From: Mesorhizobium sp. NFR06
GTDB taxonomy: Bacteria; Pseudomonadota; Alphaproteobacteria; Rhizobiales; Rhizobiaceae
Reading direction: 5' to 3'
NCBI RefSeq assembly: GCF_900115245.1
Contig: NZ_FOVT01000010.1
Span: 1-64,000, forward strand
Length of the DNA stretch: 64,000 bases
Shown here: in pieces, positions 8,002-18,329 of the stretch
Numbering within the stretch: position 1 is the stretch's first letter
Layout of the letters: each line of letters begins with the position of its first letter
Translations under genes and position numbers: made by a program
The notes under the pieces: model-generated
Seen by the model: only the letters and a program-made list of their open reading frames with translations
Told to the model about the DNA's origin: nothing
The model's database searches: none

Positions 8002-8595
8002 ATGCCACGTCTTTTCACCGCCCTCGAAATTCCGCGTGATGCTGCTCTTTCGCTGTCCCTGCTCCGGGGCGGTCTGCCCGGAGCGCGCTGGATCGATGTC
8101 GAAAACTACCATCTGACGCTGCGCTTCATCGGCGATGTCGAAGGCCATGTCGCCGACGAGATCGCCAACGCCCTCGACCGGGTTCACCGCCCCACTTTCC
8201 AGATGACGCTCTCCGGCGTCGGCGCCTTTGGCGGCAAGAAGCCGCATGCCGTGTGGGCAGGTGTCTCCGCCTCGCCGGACCTGACGGCGCTGCAGGGCGA
8301 GATCGACCGCATCTGCCAGCGGCTCGGCCTGCCGGCGGACCCGCGCAAATTCACGCCGCACGTGACGCTGGCGCGCCTGCGCAATGCGAGTCCGCTCGAT
8401 GTCGCGCAATATCTTTCGGCGCGCGGCAATTTCGCCGCGCTGCCCTTCCGCGTCGGCCGCTTCGTCTTGATGTCGTCGCGCGATTCGGTCGGCGGCGGCC
8501 CTTACATCGTTGAGGAGGCCTGGCCGCTGGTCGGCGAAGCGCTGGCATCGAGCCGCTTTGCCAGCGCCTCCGACGCCTCGCGAATCATGCGGTAG
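8002..8595 (+). CDS. thpR: RNA 2',3'-cyclic phosphodiesterase (2'-5' RNA ligase family)
   Basis: This 197-residue protein is a member of the 2H phosphoesterase family, which hydrolyses RNA 2',3'-cyclic phosphates and can ligate tRNA halves in vitro. Both catalytic HxTx motifs are present, His37-Leu-Thr39 (NYHLTL) and His120-Val-Thr122 (TPHVTLARL). AGGAGG precedes the ATG by six bases. The last 94 bases overlap the 3' end of the phosphatase gene on the opposite strand; the family normally ends around VEEAWPL, so the final 25 residues are an extension. Confidence 0.9.
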   Translation: MPRLFTALEIPRDAALSLSLLRGGLPGARWIDVENYHLTLRFIGDVEGHVADEIANALDRVHRPTFQMTLSGVGAFGGKKPHAVWAGVSASPDLTALQGEIDRICQRLGLPADPRKFTPHVTLARLRNASPLDVAQYLSARGNFAALPFRVGRFVLMSSRDSVGGGPYIVEEAWPLVGEALASSRFASASDASRIMR

Positions 8596-9017
8596 ACTGA
8601 AGCGAAGGCCTCGGCGCCGTCGTAATAGGGATCGGGCACGTCCCGGGCGTTTCCCGTCGCGAAGTCCAAATAGAGCCCGACCCGGTCGCGCGCGCCGGGT
8701 GGCGCCAGCGCCTCGAGGTCGCGTACATTCGCCTTGTCCATGCCGAGGATCAGGTCGAAGCGCGAAAAATCCTCCGGCAGCACCTTGCGCGCCCTCTGGC
8801 CTGAAATGTCGACGCCGTGCTCGGCGGCAACCGCGATCGAGCGCCGGTCGGGCTGCTCGCCGGCATGCCAGCCGCCGGTCCCGGCCGAATCGAGCACGAT
8901 GTCCCGGTCCTTGCCGCGCTCGGCGAGGATCGCATGGAGCACGCCTTGCGCCAGCGGCGAGCGGCAGATGTTGCCGAGGCAGACGAACAGAATGGATTTT
9001 ATGGGCTTTGCGCTCAT
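8502..9017 (-). CDS. Low-molecular-weight protein-tyrosine phosphatase
   Basis: This 171-residue cytoplasmic phosphatase has the P-loop VCLGNICRS with the nucleophile Cys13 and Arg19 (CX5R) close to the N-terminus. The general-acid region [13 protein letters not shown] is near the C-terminus. The start at 9017 ([20 protein letters not shown]) is the one that fits the family; the open frame continues upstream to 9293 without similarity. The C-terminal 20 or so residues ([14 protein letters not shown]) are low complexity and lie in the overlap with thpR. Confidence 0.9.
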   Translation of the reverse strand: MSAKPIKSILFVCLGNICRSPLAQGVLHAILAERGKDRDIVLDSAGTGGWHAGEQPDRRSIAVAAEHGVDISGQRARKVLPEDFSRFDLILGMDKANVRDLEALAPPGARDRVGLYLDFATGNARDVPDPYYDGAEAFASVYRMIREASEALAKRLDASASPTSGQASSTM

Positions 9018-9065
9018 CGATCCGGCGCTATGGTTGGCTATCGTCGAATAGCACAGGGACCGGAC

Positions 9066-9359
9066 ATGAACAGGGAAAAACTGAACAAGGACGCGATCGC
9101 GGCCGCGCTTGCCGAGCTCGACGGCTGGTCGCTCGCCGCCGACGGCGCGTCCATCAAGCGCAGCTTCGTCTTCAAGAATTTCTCCGAGGCGTTCGCCTTC
9201 ATGACCCGCGTGGCGCTGGCCGCCGAGAAGATGGACCATCATCCGGATTGGTCGAATGTCTACAAGACCGTCGACGTGACGCTGAACACGCATGACGCCG
9301 GCGGCGTGACGGCGCTCGACATCGAACTCGCCAAGCGGATGAACCGGTATTTCGGCTGA
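9066..9359 (+). CDS. phhB: 4a-hydroxytetrahydrobiopterin dehydratase
   Basis: This 97-residue pterin-4a-carbinolamine dehydratase recycles the pterin cofactor of phenylalanine hydroxylase. The active-site signature [20 protein letters not shown] carries the two histidines. Full family length is present. The start codon lies 48 bp from that of the divergent phosphatase gene and follows AGGGA. No phenylalanine hydroxylase gene is in the window, so the partner must lie elsewhere or the protein acts in another pterin pathway. Confidence 0.92.
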   Translation: MNREKLNKDAIAAALAELDGWSLAADGASIKRSFVFKNFSEAFAFMTRVALAAEKMDHHPDWSNVYKTVDVTLNTHDAGGVTALDIELAKRMNRYFG

Positions 9360-9419
9360 GGGCGAACAGATTCGCTTTTCAAGGGTGGTAACCTTGCTCT
9401 ACGGGCGATAGCCTGACTT

Positions 9420-9597
9420 CGTCATCCTAGGGCGGAGCGACGCGAAGCGGAGCGTAGACCCTAGGATCCATGCCGTTACTTTGGCCGAAGAGCGCAGCGG
9501 AGCAGAATTCTGCACCGTGAGCGGCGCCCGGGCGTAACGGCATGGATTCTATGGTCTGCGCGCGTCGCTTCGCTCCTTGCTCCGCCATAGAATGACG
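9420..9597. repeat. Dispersed palindromic repeat family A, long copy 1
   Basis: This element begins CGTCATCCTAGGGCGGAGC and ends with the related complement (CCGCCATAGAATGACG). Inside are an inverted pair ATCCATGCCGTTA / TAACGGCATGGAT and a GCAGAATTCTGCA core. Each outer arm is itself a small palindrome with GCGACGCG and AAGCG blocks. Long copies of the same design occur at 28339, 31182 and 46807; half-length copies at 16856 and 40264; a degenerate one at 19071. Confidence 0.85.
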
Positions 9598-9782
9598 ATG
9601 CGAGGAACGTTCCGGCCAATCTCCAACGTTGGCGATTGCCAACTCGGCTTACCCACCGCCAGCGCTGCCGAGTTCGATTTTCCCGGCCAAGCGACCATCG
9701 AACACTTGCAGCAGGCCGGTGCTTTCACCACATCTCGTGCGGCAGGCGCCGTGCAAGGACACGCGCGGCCAAGGAGTGGTTG

Positions 9783-10145
9783 ATGGCGCAAGGTGCCGGT
9801 TTCGATTTCTTCGGTTTCGGCGACAAGCTCGCCGGCGAGGGCGAGGTTCGCGAGAAATTCTGGCGCACCGCCAAGAAGGCGGCGCGGCAGGTTCCGTTCA
9901 TGGACGAAGTGGTCGCCGCCTATTACTGCGCCATGGACAAGGACACGCCGCTGCGCGCAAAGGGCATCCTGCTTGGCGCCCTCGGCTACTTCGTCCTGCC
10001 GTTCGATTTCATTCCCGACTTCGTTGTCGGCCTCGGTTTCACCGACGACCTTGCCGTGCTGACCGCCGCGATCACCGCCGTCAGCGCCCATATCACCCCT
10101 GCCCACAGGCAGGCCGCCAAAGACGCGCTGGCCGACAGGACCTGA
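9783..10145 (+). CDS. YkvA family (DUF1232) protein
   Basis: This 120-residue protein has the short DUF1232 core (DTPLRAKGILLGALGYFVLPFDFIPDFVVGLGFTDD), a hydrophobic hairpin likely inserted in or against the membrane. Its function is unknown. The ATG at 9783 follows AAGGAG by six bases. It is a single gene between repeat copy 1 and the IalB-like gene. Confidence 0.85.
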   Translation: MAQGAGFDFFGFGDKLAGEGEVREKFWRTAKKAARQVPFMDEVVAAYYCAMDKDTPLRAKGILLGALGYFVLPFDFIPDFVVGLGFTDDLAVLTAAITAVSAHITPAHRQAAKDALADRT

Positions 10146-10403
10146 TCGCGGCTCGGTTTCACGCCCGCAAACAGGCGCGCGCGAAAAGACAAACTCTTGC
10201 CGTTTTCGTGGCCTCCAACTCCGCGCCGGGACGTTGCGCCAGAAGCTTTCAACGGTGGCGGCGCGAATGGTGGCGGTTTCCTGGGGTGAGTTCCTTTTCT
10301 TCGAGGACAATTCACCGTTTGGTAACCCTGATTAAATCAAAATGAAGCGACGGCAGGACGCCAGGCGCCCCGCCCCCGCACCATTTGGAATACGGGAAGA
10401 ACG

Positions 10404-10910
10404 ATGCGCGGATTGATTGCTACAGTTTCCAGCCTGGTCGTGATGGCCGCCTTCGCGGCGCCGGCGCTGGCACAGCAGGCGACCAAGATCGGCCAGCACA
10501 ACGCCTGGGGCACCTACAGCTATCAGTCGCAGGCAGGCAAGGTTTGCTACGTGCTGACGGTGCCCACCGACAAGCAGCCGAAAACGCTCGACCATGGCGA
10601 CATGTTCTTCTTCGTCAGCCAGCGGCCCGGGCAGCAGGTCTCCTACGAGCCGCAGTTCATCGCCGGCTACAATTTCCAGGAAGGCTCCAAGGCCACCGTC
10701 ACCATCGACAAGAAATCGTTCTCGATGTTCACCCGCGGCAAGTCGGCCTGGGTCGAGAACGCCGCGGAAGAGCCGGTGCTGATCGCCGCCATGAAGACCG
10801 GCACCGACATGAAGGTGCAGGCGAAGTCCGGCCGCGGCAACCCCACCTCCTATGTCTTTTCGCTGAAGGGCATCTCGGCCGCGCTGGCCTCGATCGCCAA
10901 GTGCAAGTAG
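10404..10910 (+). CDS. IalB-like (invasion-associated locus B) periplasmic protein
   Basis: This 168-residue secreted protein has a signal peptide (residues 1-23, ending PALA) and an IalB domain of the type first described in Bartonella. Markers include WGTYSYQSQAGKVCYVLT, DHGDMFFFVSQRPGQQVSYEP and a C-terminal SLKGISAALASIAKCK. The two cysteines could form a disulfide. In free-living rhizobia the role is unknown. It is followed by a hairpin terminator at 10938. The 258-bp region upstream shows no other gene. Confidence 0.87.
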   Translation: MRGLIATVSSLVVMAAFAAPALAQQATKIGQHNAWGTYSYQSQAGKVCYVLTVPTDKQPKTLDHGDMFFFVSQRPGQQVSYEPQFIAGYNFQEGSKATVTIDKKSFSMFTRGKSAWVENAAEEPVLIAAMKTGTDMKVQAKSGRGNPTSYVFSLKGISAALASIAKCK

Positions 10911-10937
10911 CCGAGGGCAGCATTCGGATCTGATGCA

Positions 10938-10963
10938 AAGCCGGACCGCAAATCCGGCTTCTT
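10938..10963 (+). terminator. Terminator between the convergent IalB-like and ClC genes
   Basis: AAGCCGGA (10938-10945) and TCCGGCTT (10953-10960) form a perfect 8-bp stem with a 7-base loop, followed by CTTTC. It lies 27 bp after the IalB-like stop codon and just beyond the ClC stop codon, and may act on both strands. Confidence 0.65.
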
Positions 10964-10967
10964 TCAG

Positions 10968-12308
10968 CTATGCGCCTGCCTCCGCCCTGCGCCGCCTGAT
11001 CGCCTCGGCGATGAACACGCGCGACAGCGCGTGGTAGAGCGGCTCGTTGGAGATCATCCGCGCCGTGCCGTAACCCAGCACCGCCGCGCACATCAGCGCG
11101 ATGACATTGTCGTGATTGCCGGTCATTTCGAGGATGATCACGAAGGCCGTCATCGGCGCCTGCACGACACCGGCGAAATAGCCGGCCATGCCGAGCAGCG
11201 CGGCCAGGCCGGTGGCGGTGCCGAAGACAAGCCCTAGCGTGCTGCCGAGACCGGCGCCTACGGCAAGCGACGGCGCGAAGATGCCGCCCGGAATGCCCGA
11301 CACCATCGACAGCACGCCGGCCGCGAATTTTTCGAGGAAGAAGAATGCCGGCAGCGGCGCGCCTTCGATGGCGCCCCGCGCCTGCGTATAGCCCGTGCCG
11401 AAGGTGAGGCCGCCCGAGGCAAGACCGATCAGGGCCACCGCCAGGCCGCAGATGCCTGCCACGAGCAGCGCGCGCCACAATGGCTGCAGCGCGTTCCAGC
11501 GCCGGATGCGCCGCGTGATCCTCAGCGCCAGCAGCGAGAACAGCGCGCCGAAGCCGCCGCCGATGACGCCGCAGGCGATCACCAGCGGCCAGTCGGCGGC
11601 GAAGGCCACCGTATCTCTGGCGACGCCGAAATAGGTGTAGTTGCCGAGCAGGCCCAACGAGGCGAGACCGGCGAGGATCACCGCCGTCAGCACCAGCCCG
11701 TTGGTGCGCGATTCATAGGCTCGGCCCATCTCCTCTATGGCGAAGACGATGCCGGCAAGCGGCGTGTTGAAGGCGGCGGCGATGCCGGCCGCCGAGCCGG
11801 CCAGGATCAGGCCGCGCGCCTGCGCCATGCCGCCCCAGCGCGCCGCCTGCAGCATCAGCGAGGCGCCGACCTGCACCGTCGGACCCTCCCGGCCGATCGA
11901 GGCGCCGCAGGCGAGGCCGATGACGGTAAGCGCGATCTTGCTGGCCGCCAGGCGCAGCGAAAGCAGATGCCCGCGATCCTCGTCGTCGCGCAGGTGGCGC
12001 GCGGCGATCGCCTGCGGAATGCCGCTGCCCTGCGATCCAGGGAAGAAGGAATTGGCAAGCCAGGCGCAGACGACGAAGCCGAGCGGCGTCATGATCAGCG
12101 GCAGATAGAAGCGCCAGCCGCCATCGTCGCCGGTGACGCTATGGAACAGCGCCTGCGCCCGGTCGGCCAGCATGGCGAACAGCACGCTGATCAACCCGAT
12201 CGAGACGGCGCCGGCCCAGAAGACGAGCCGCGGCTGCCAGACGCGGCGCGAGGCCCACATCGCCTGCGAGCGCCGCAGCATCGGGTATTTTCGCGATATG
12301 CCGGCCAT
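10968..12308 (-). CDS. ClC family chloride channel or Cl-/H+ antiporter
   Basis: This membrane protein of up to 446 residues has the ClC signature motifs GSQGSGIPQ, GREGPTVQ (with the gating glutamate) and GGIFAPSLAVGAG, in the usual order. About ten to twelve hydrophobic helices are visible. There is no C-terminal CBS or TrkA domain, as in short bacterial ClCs. The start could be 12308 or one of the internal ATG codons close after (MLRRS, MWASRR); the first helix begins at VFWAGAVSIGLIS. Transport direction and physiological role are not evident. Confidence 0.9.
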   Translation of the reverse strand: MAGISRKYPMLRRSQAMWASRRVWQPRLVFWAGAVSIGLISVLFAMLADRAQALFHSVTGDDGGWRFYLPLIMTPLGFVVCAWLANSFFPGSQGSGIPQAIAARHLRDDEDRGHLLSLRLAASKIALTVIGLACGASIGREGPTVQVGASLMLQAARWGGMAQARGLILAGSAAGIAAAFNTPLAGIVFAIEEMGRAYESRTNGLVLTAVILAGLASLGLLGNYTYFGVARDTVAFAADWPLVIACGVIGGGFGALFSLLALRITRRIRRWNALQPLWRALLVAGICGLAVALIGLASGGLTFGTGYTQARGAIEGAPLPAFFFLEKFAAGVLSMVSGIPGGIFAPSLAVGAGLGSTLGLVFGTATGLAALLGMAGYFAGVVQAPMTAFVIILEMTGNHDNVIALMCAAVLGYGTARMISNEPLYHALSRVFIAEAIRRRRAEAGA

Positions 12309-12451
12309 GCCCGCCCTCGTGATCGAAGCTCCAGCCCTATCACAGGCGAAGAGTCGATCAAGGCTTCGGGGCCAAGCCCGCGATCACAGGAGCGTTCACG
12401 ATCCCGCCGGCTTCTGCGCCGGCGGGAATGTCAGACGAGATCGGGGCAGCC

Positions 12452-12751
12452 TCACATCGCCATTTTTTCACATTCGGCCTGCGCCTTCTTGGTCGACGTG
12501 TCGACCATGTAGGCTTTGCCCTTGGCGTCGGTGATCATCATCATGCAATGCTTGATCGGCTTCGCCATCTTCATCATTTCGGCGCTCATCTTCGCGTCGG
12601 GCATCATGGTGCCCATATGCCCGTCGGGCATGATCGCCGTCACCTGCCCACCCTTCATCATTGTCATCGTGCCCATCGTATCCTCGGCAAATGCCTGCGA
12701 GGCGCTAAGACCGACAACGACGCCAACGACGGCAAGCTTGATCGAATGCAT
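12452..12751 (-). CDS. Small methionine-rich secreted protein
   Basis: This 99-residue protein has a clear signal peptide (residues 1-22, SQAFA). The mature part is strikingly methionine rich: clusters such as MGTMTMM, HMGTMMPDAKM, EMMKM and HCMMM, plus two histidines and two cysteines. Methionine-rich periplasmic segments commonly bind Cu(I) or Ag(I), but no metal transporter is adjacent, so this is only a suggestion. The start at 12751 has GGAG at a good distance; an upstream in-frame ATG at 12766 is less likely. Confidence 0.7.
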   Translation of the reverse strand: MHSIKLAVVGVVVGLSASQAFAEDTMGTMTMMKGGQVTAIMPDGHMGTMMPDAKMSAEMMKMAKPIKHCMMMITDAKGKAYMVDTSTKKAQAECEKMAM

Positions 12752-12978
12752 TTCCGGTTCTCCCATTTTGGAGGGGCATAGTCGCCCCTTTCAGATTTCG
12801 CGGATGCATTGCGAGCCGTTACGCCAACACGAATATGTGATCGGTTTCCGCGGCGGGAATGGCGACACCGGCCGCATGTGCCGCCCACATGACTCCGCCT
12901 GCAACCTGTGCTATGCGCCGCGCTTCATTTCGGGCACGATGCTGAAATCGGCCGCAAACCGCTTATATTGGCGCAACC

Positions 12979-14208
12979 ATGACCCTTTCATTCGATCTGA
13001 CCGCCGAGGGCGCACGCAACGCCTTGCGCGCCCGCGCTGCCGAGAAGCCGTCGCTGATCGGCCTGACCCGCGCCGAGCTCGGCGAAGCTCTTGTCGGCGC
13101 CGGCATCGTTCCGGAGCGCCAGGCGAAGATGCGCGCCCAGCAGCTCTGGCACTGGATGTATGTGCGCGGCGTCTCTGACTTCGCGCATATGTTCAACATC
13201 TCCAAGGATTTGCGCGCCGAGCTCGACAAGCATTTCACCGTCGCGCGGCCGGAAATTGTCGAGGAGCAGATCTCCGCCGACGGCACGCGCAAATGGCTGT
13301 TCCGCTTTCCGCCGCGCGGCGCCGGCCGCCCGGTCGAGATCGAGACCGTCTACATTCCCGAGGAAGGCCGCGGCACGCTCTGCATTTCCTCGCAGGTCGG
13401 CTGCACGCTGACCTGCTCCTTCTGCCACACCGGCACGCAGAAGCTGGTGCGCAACCTCACGGCCGAAGAAGTCCTGGCGCAGTTGCTCACCGCGCGCGAT
13501 CGTCTCGGCGACTTCCCCGACCGCGACACCCCCGATGGCGCCATCGTGCCGGCCGAGGGCCGCAAGGTGTCCAACATCGTCATGATGGGCATGGGCGAGC
13601 CACTCTACAATTTCGAGGCGGTGAAGAAGGCGCTCTTGATCGCTTCCGACGGCGACGGGCTGTCGCTTTCGAAGCGCCGCATCACGCTGTCGACCTCGGG
13701 CGTGGTGCCGGAGATTTTCCGCACCGGCGAGGAGATCGGCGTCATGCTGGCGATCTCGCTGCACGCCACCAATGACGATTTGCGCGACCTGCTGGTGCCG
13801 ATCAACAAGAAGTTCCCGCTGAAGGAGCTGATCGCCGCCTGCCGCGCCTATCCGGGCCTTTCCAACGCCAGGCGCATCACCTTCGAATATGTGATGCTGA
13901 AGGACGTCAACGATTCGCTCGAGGATGCCAAGGCGCTGGTCAAGCTGCTCAAAGGCATTCCGGCCAAGATCAACCTGATCCCGTTCAATCCCTGGCCCGG
14001 CACCAACTACCAGTGCTCGGACTGGGAGACGATCGAGAAGTTTGCCGACTACATCAACAATGCCGGCTACGCCTCGCCGATTCGCACGCCGCGCGGCCGC
14101 GACATCCTCGCCGCCTGCGGCCAGCTGAAGTCGGAATCGGAGCGCATGCGCAAGGTCGACCGGCTGGCGCTCGAAGCCATGATGATCGCAGGACACGGCG
14201 AGGCGTGA
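12979..14208 (+). CDS. rlmN: 23S rRNA (adenine-2503-C2)/tRNA methyltransferase
   Basis: This 409-residue radical SAM enzyme methylates C2 of A2503 in 23S rRNA and A37 of some tRNAs. The iron-sulfur motif CTLTCSFC gives Cys142, Cys146 and Cys149, and Cys380 in AACGQL matches the second catalytic cysteine. Other markers are MGMGEPL and HATND. It has an N-terminal helix-bundle accessory domain and normal length. Its stop codon overlaps the GTG start of the next gene (GTGA). Confidence 0.96.
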   Translation: MTLSFDLTAEGARNALRARAAEKPSLIGLTRAELGEALVGAGIVPERQAKMRAQQLWHWMYVRGVSDFAHMFNISKDLRAELDKHFTVARPEIVEEQISADGTRKWLFRFPPRGAGRPVEIETVYIPEEGRGTLCISSQVGCTLTCSFCHTGTQKLVRNLTAEEVLAQLLTARDRLGDFPDRDTPDGAIVPAEGRKVSNIVMMGMGEPLYNFEAVKKALLIASDGDGLSLSKRRITLSTSGVVPEIFRTGEEIGVMLAISLHATNDDLRDLLVPINKKFPLKELIAACRAYPGLSNARRITFEYVMLKDVNDSLEDAKALVKLLKGIPAKINLIPFNPWPGTNYQCSDWETIEKFADYINNAGYASPIRTPRGRDILAACGQLKSESERMRKVDRLALEAMMIAGHGEA

Positions 14209-14672
14209 GGCGCATCATCGCCTATCTCGTCCGCTTCGCCGTCATCCTGGTCGGCTATGTCGCCGCCGCGCTTGCGGCAAGCGCTTTCCTCAACATCCTG
14301 GTCCTCGCGCATCTGGGCTTCACGCCGGCCGATCCGGAGCCGACGGCCACCGCCTCGCTCTATTTCTCGGTGCCCTTCGTGGCTCTGTTCGTCGCCTATT
14401 TCGCCTTCATGCCGGCCGCCGTCGTGATCTTGATCGCCGAGATGCTCGGCCGGCGCGACTGGTTGTTCTACGCGCTGGCCGGCGCCGTCATCGCCGTCGT
14501 CTTCCTCGGCTTCGTGCATAATGTGGGCGATGCCGACTTCGATGTCACCGAGACCAACGCCCGGCTGGCCGTGATCGGCTCCGGCATGGTCGGCGGCATC
14601 ATCTATTGGCTCTTTTCCGGCCGCTGGGCCGGAAGCTGGCGCCGCGCGCCGCTGCTCGACCCCGAACCCTGA
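14205..14672 (+). CDS. Small four-helix integral membrane protein
   Basis: This 155-residue protein starts with GTG and overlaps the rlmN stop by four bases, so it is probably translated by coupling. Four hydrophobic segments are visible (around residues 5-30, 50-75, 82-105 and 125-143). I do not recognise the family; similar short membrane proteins follow rlmN in other rhizobia. Nothing points to a specific function. Confidence 0.7.
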   Translation: MRRIIAYLVRFAVILVGYVAAALAASAFLNILVLAHLGFTPADPEPTATASLYFSVPFVALFVAYFAFMPAAVVILIAEMLGRRDWLFYALAGAVIAVVFLGFVHNVGDADFDVTETNARLAVIGSGMVGGIIYWLFSGRWAGSWRRAPLLDPEP

Positions 14673-14751
14673 ACTATCTTCTTGGTTTGATGCAATTCCA
14701 CACGGCGAAGACGCCGAGCAAGCCTGCGTCACAACTTTTCCCGGAATTGCT

Positions 14752-15393
14752 TTATTTGGCCTGCGCCGTCAGGATCTTGAGCGCGAAGGCCGAGAACACG
14801 CCGCCGAACAAATAGTCGACCACCCGCGTGACGCGCGGGCTTGCCTTCATCGCCGCCGAAAACTTCTCCGCAGCCAGCACCATCGGCGCCGTCACCGGGA
14901 TCGACAGCACGATGAACATCATGCCGAGGAAGAACAATTTTCCGGACGCGTTCGGATCATGCGCGGAAACGAATTGCGGCAGGAAGGTCATGAAGAACAG
15001 GATGATCTTGGGGTTGAGCAGGTTGACGCCGAGCCCGGCTGCCCAGCTGCGGAACAGCGAGACCTGCGGTCCCGTCCTCTTCTCCGGCGAGAAGGCCGAA
15101 CCTTTGGTCACCGCCTGCCAGGCCAGGAACACCAGATAGCCGGCGCCGAAGATCTTCAGCGCGAAGAAGGCCATCGGCGAGGCGACGATCAGCGCCGAGA
15201 TGCCGACCACCACCAGCGTGGTGTGGATCAGCGTGCCGGTGAGCGCGCCGGCCATGGAAGCGAAACCGGTGGCGCGCCCCTGGCTCAACGTGCGCGAGAC
15301 GAACAGCGTCATGTCAGGCCCCGGCGTGAGAGCCAGGATGACGGTGGCTATGGCGAACTGGATCAAAGTCGAAGTGTCGGGAATGAAGGACAT
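14752..15393 (-). CDS. LysE/RhtB family amino acid exporter
   Basis: This 213-residue inner-membrane protein belongs to the LysE/RhtB translocator family. The N-terminal motif [25 protein letters not shown] is diagnostic, and the second half has [23 protein letters not shown]. About six helices are predicted by eye. The substrate (an amino acid or homoserine lactone) is unknown. It is divergent from argG, with 167 bp between start codons; a shared link to arginine is possible but not shown. Confidence 0.88.
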   Translation of the reverse strand: MSFIPDTSTLIQFAIATVILALTPGPDMTLFVSRTLSQGRATGFASMAGALTGTLIHTTLVVVGISALIVASPMAFFALKIFGAGYLVFLAWQAVTKGSAFSPEKRTGPQVSLFRSWAAGLGVNLLNPKIILFFMTFLPQFVSAHDPNASGKLFFLGMMFIVLSIPVTAPMVLAAEKFSAAMKASPRVTRVVDYLFGGVFSAFALKILTAQAK

Positions 15394-15560
15394 GGAAGAC
15401 CCGGGATCGTGATGGCTTGCGAGTTTATAACGCGGCCGCTCCAGTCGCGCCAGCCGCGGGCGTGGCGATTGGCTTCTCCTGCGCACCTTCTTCTCTTGCG
15501 CCGCCCGGAAACCCCGTGATACTCGCCCGCGAAGCCTCTTTACCTGCGGAACCGCCAACA

Positions 15561-16784
<1,224 letters not shown>

Positions 16785-16792
16785 AGCTGCTG

Positions 16793-16815
16793 ATCTCCCC
16801 CCTCGCGGGGGAGAT
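16793..16815. repeat. Short ATCTCCCCC hairpin element
   Basis: ATCTCCCCC (16793-16801) and GGGGGAGAT (16807-16815) form a 9-bp hairpin just after argG. A similar hairpin is at 16963-16982, and variants occur at 24800, 29762 and 39010. The first could also help end argG transcription. Confidence 0.6.
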
Positions 16816-16855
16816 GTCCGGCAGGGCAGAGGGCGCTGTCCGCCAACCTCTCCTT

Positions 16856-16911
16856 CGTCATTCTAGGGCGGAGCAAGGAGCGGAGCGACGCGCGCAGACC
16901 CTAGAATGACG
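16856..16911. repeat. Dispersed palindromic repeat family A, half-length copy 2
   Basis: This 56-bp copy has only the outer arm, from CGTCATTCTAGGGCGGAGC to GACCCTAGAATGACG, which is itself a palindrome. It lacks the middle and second arm of the long copies, suggesting that the element exists as one or two modules. Confidence 0.8.
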
Positions 16912-17021
16912 AAGGATAAGGTCGCCACTTCACGCGCAAGGCCTCCTCTCCTCCTCGGCGACATCTCCCCCGAGGGGGAGATTCCCACTTCCTGGCTTTC
17001 GCCAATCTCGAAGCCGAACAA

Positions 17022-17047
17022 CAAAAAGCCCGGCGCATGGCCGGGCT
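17022..17047 (-). terminator. Terminator of the lytic transglycosylase gene
   Basis: AGCCCGGC (17027-17034) pairs with GCCGGGCT (17040-17047); read on the minus strand, the stem is followed by TTTTTGTTGTT. It lies about 22 bp past the stop codon at 17070. Confidence 0.8.
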
Positions 17048-17069
17048 CTCTGTGGAACGGAAATGTCCA

Positions 17070-17873
17070 TCAATCGCCGTCGATCGCTTCGGCGATGCGG
17101 GCGATGGCCTGCTGATAGACGCTTGCCGAATTCCAGCCGGCGATTGCGCCCATATTGGCGTCATAGCTCGCGCCGGCCCGCCAGCCGTGTCCCTTGAGGA
17201 AGTTGGCGGTTGAGGCGAGCGCCGTGTTGCGGTCGCGCAGGTTTCCGCTGCCGACGCCATATTTCAGCACGTTTCCGGGCAGGAACTGCGTGTGGCCGAT
17301 CTCGCCATGCATGGCGCCGACCGAGGAGGCGCTCAGCGCGCCGCGATCGACCAGCTTGAGCGCGGCAATGGCATGGGGGGTGAAATAATCCGGGCGGCGG
17401 CAGTCATAGGCCAGCGTCAGGATGGCGGACACCGTGTTCTGGTTGCCCATCGAGGCGCCGAAGCCGGTTTCCATGCCCCAGATGGCAAGCAGCACGCCCG
17501 GCGGCACGCCATAGTCGCGCTCGATATTGGCGAACATCGCCGCATTCGCCTTCTTCAGCGCACGACCTCTCGAGATGATCGCGGAGGCGCCGCGGCGCTG
17601 CATGAAGGCATCCACCGAGCCGCTGAAAGCCTTGTGGATGGCGCGGTCGGCGGCGATCGTCCTTGTCGCGTAGGTCGCCCCGGCCAGGGCCGACAGGCCC
17701 CTTTGGCCGACGCCGTTGGCTTTCGCCTCGGCGGCAAAATCCTGCTTCCAGGCTTCGAAGCCGGCCCCATTCTTGCCACAGCTGGCCGCGGCTTCAGCGC
17801 CCGTCGCCAGCCCAAGCATCGCCACCACCGCTGCGGCGGCCACGAAAATCCTTCTTTTGGCAAAAAATGCCAT
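17070..17873 (-). CDS. Lytic murein transglycosylase, MltB type
   Basis: This 267-residue exported enzyme cleaves peptidoglycan to 1,6-anhydromuropeptides. A signal peptide (about residues 1-29) is followed by a family-103 type catalytic domain. The catalytic glutamate is in IWGMETGFGASMGN; other markers are SAILTLAYDCRRPDYF and GEIGHTQFLPGNVLKYGV. It has no lipobox and no C-terminal peptidoglycan-binding domain, so it is likely a soluble periplasmic single-domain form. Confidence 0.9.
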   Translation of the reverse strand: MAFFAKRRIFVAAAAVVAMLGLATGAEAAASCGKNGAGFEAWKQDFAAEAKANGVGQRGLSALAGATYATRTIAADRAIHKAFSGSVDAFMQRRGASAIISRGRALKKANAAMFANIERDYGVPPGVLLAIWGMETGFGASMGNQNTVSAILTLAYDCRRPDYFTPHAIAALKLVDRGALSASSVGAMHGEIGHTQFLPGNVLKYGVGSGNLRDRNTALASTANFLKGHGWRAGASYDANMGAIAGWNSASVYQQAIARIAEAIDGD

Positions 17874-18329
17874 CTCGTCGTTCTCCTGGTTGGCTGAATC
17901 ACGTCCCGGTTGTGAATTTGCCAGCGAAACGCCCGGTTGTCACCGCCCCGCGGGGACGCGCCGCTCGATGCTGGCGAATGGCGTGGAATTTGCTTACGAT
18001 CAAGCCCTAACTGTGGCGGGCTTGCCTCATCCAGGACGATGATGTCGACGATGACCGGTGTCGATGCTGCTTGCCAAGGGCCAGCCGCCGCGCTGCGCCG
18101 CCTCGGTCTGGCCGTCTGTCGCACACCTTGGCTTCGAGTGCCGGCCGGCCTTGCGATGCCGACGTGCCGGGAAATGTCTTTCAATATTAAGCCTGCTCAC
18201 GCCCTTTTGACCGCTGCGCCGCAAAACCGTGGAACAATTCGTGACGATGCAAAGGGCGGTTTAGCCGGAACGCACAAGCCTCTGTTTTCGTTTCCGAGCC
18301 CGAGGGAGCGTTGAAAACGGAGAGAAATC
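17874..18329. other. 456-bp intergenic region between divergent envelope genes
   Basis: No coding frame here is convincing. It must hold the promoter of the transglycosylase on the minus strand and the EcfG-type promoter of the DUF1236 gene on the plus strand (18267-18292). A second GGAAC at 18231 lacks a correctly spaced -10 box. Confidence 0.5.
18267..18292 (+). promoter_or_regulatory. EcfG (RpoE2)-type general stress promoter
   Basis: GGAAC (18267-18271), a 17-base spacer, and CGTT (18289-18292) match the alphaproteobacterial EcfG consensus GGAAC-N16/17-CGTT exactly. The start codon of the DUF1236 protein is 38 bp further on, leaving a leader of about 30 bases. This places the gene in the general stress response by inference. 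Confidence 0.7.

Noticed and set aside
9604..9630. A second EcfG-like promoter GGAAC-N18-CGTT upstream of the YkvA-like gene
   Set aside because: The spacer is one base longer than the consensus and the start codon is over 150 bp away; too weak to call.
12988..14196. A 402-codon open frame on the minus strand
   Set aside because: Antisense to rlmN, which carries all catalytic cysteines; the opposite frame is a shadow.
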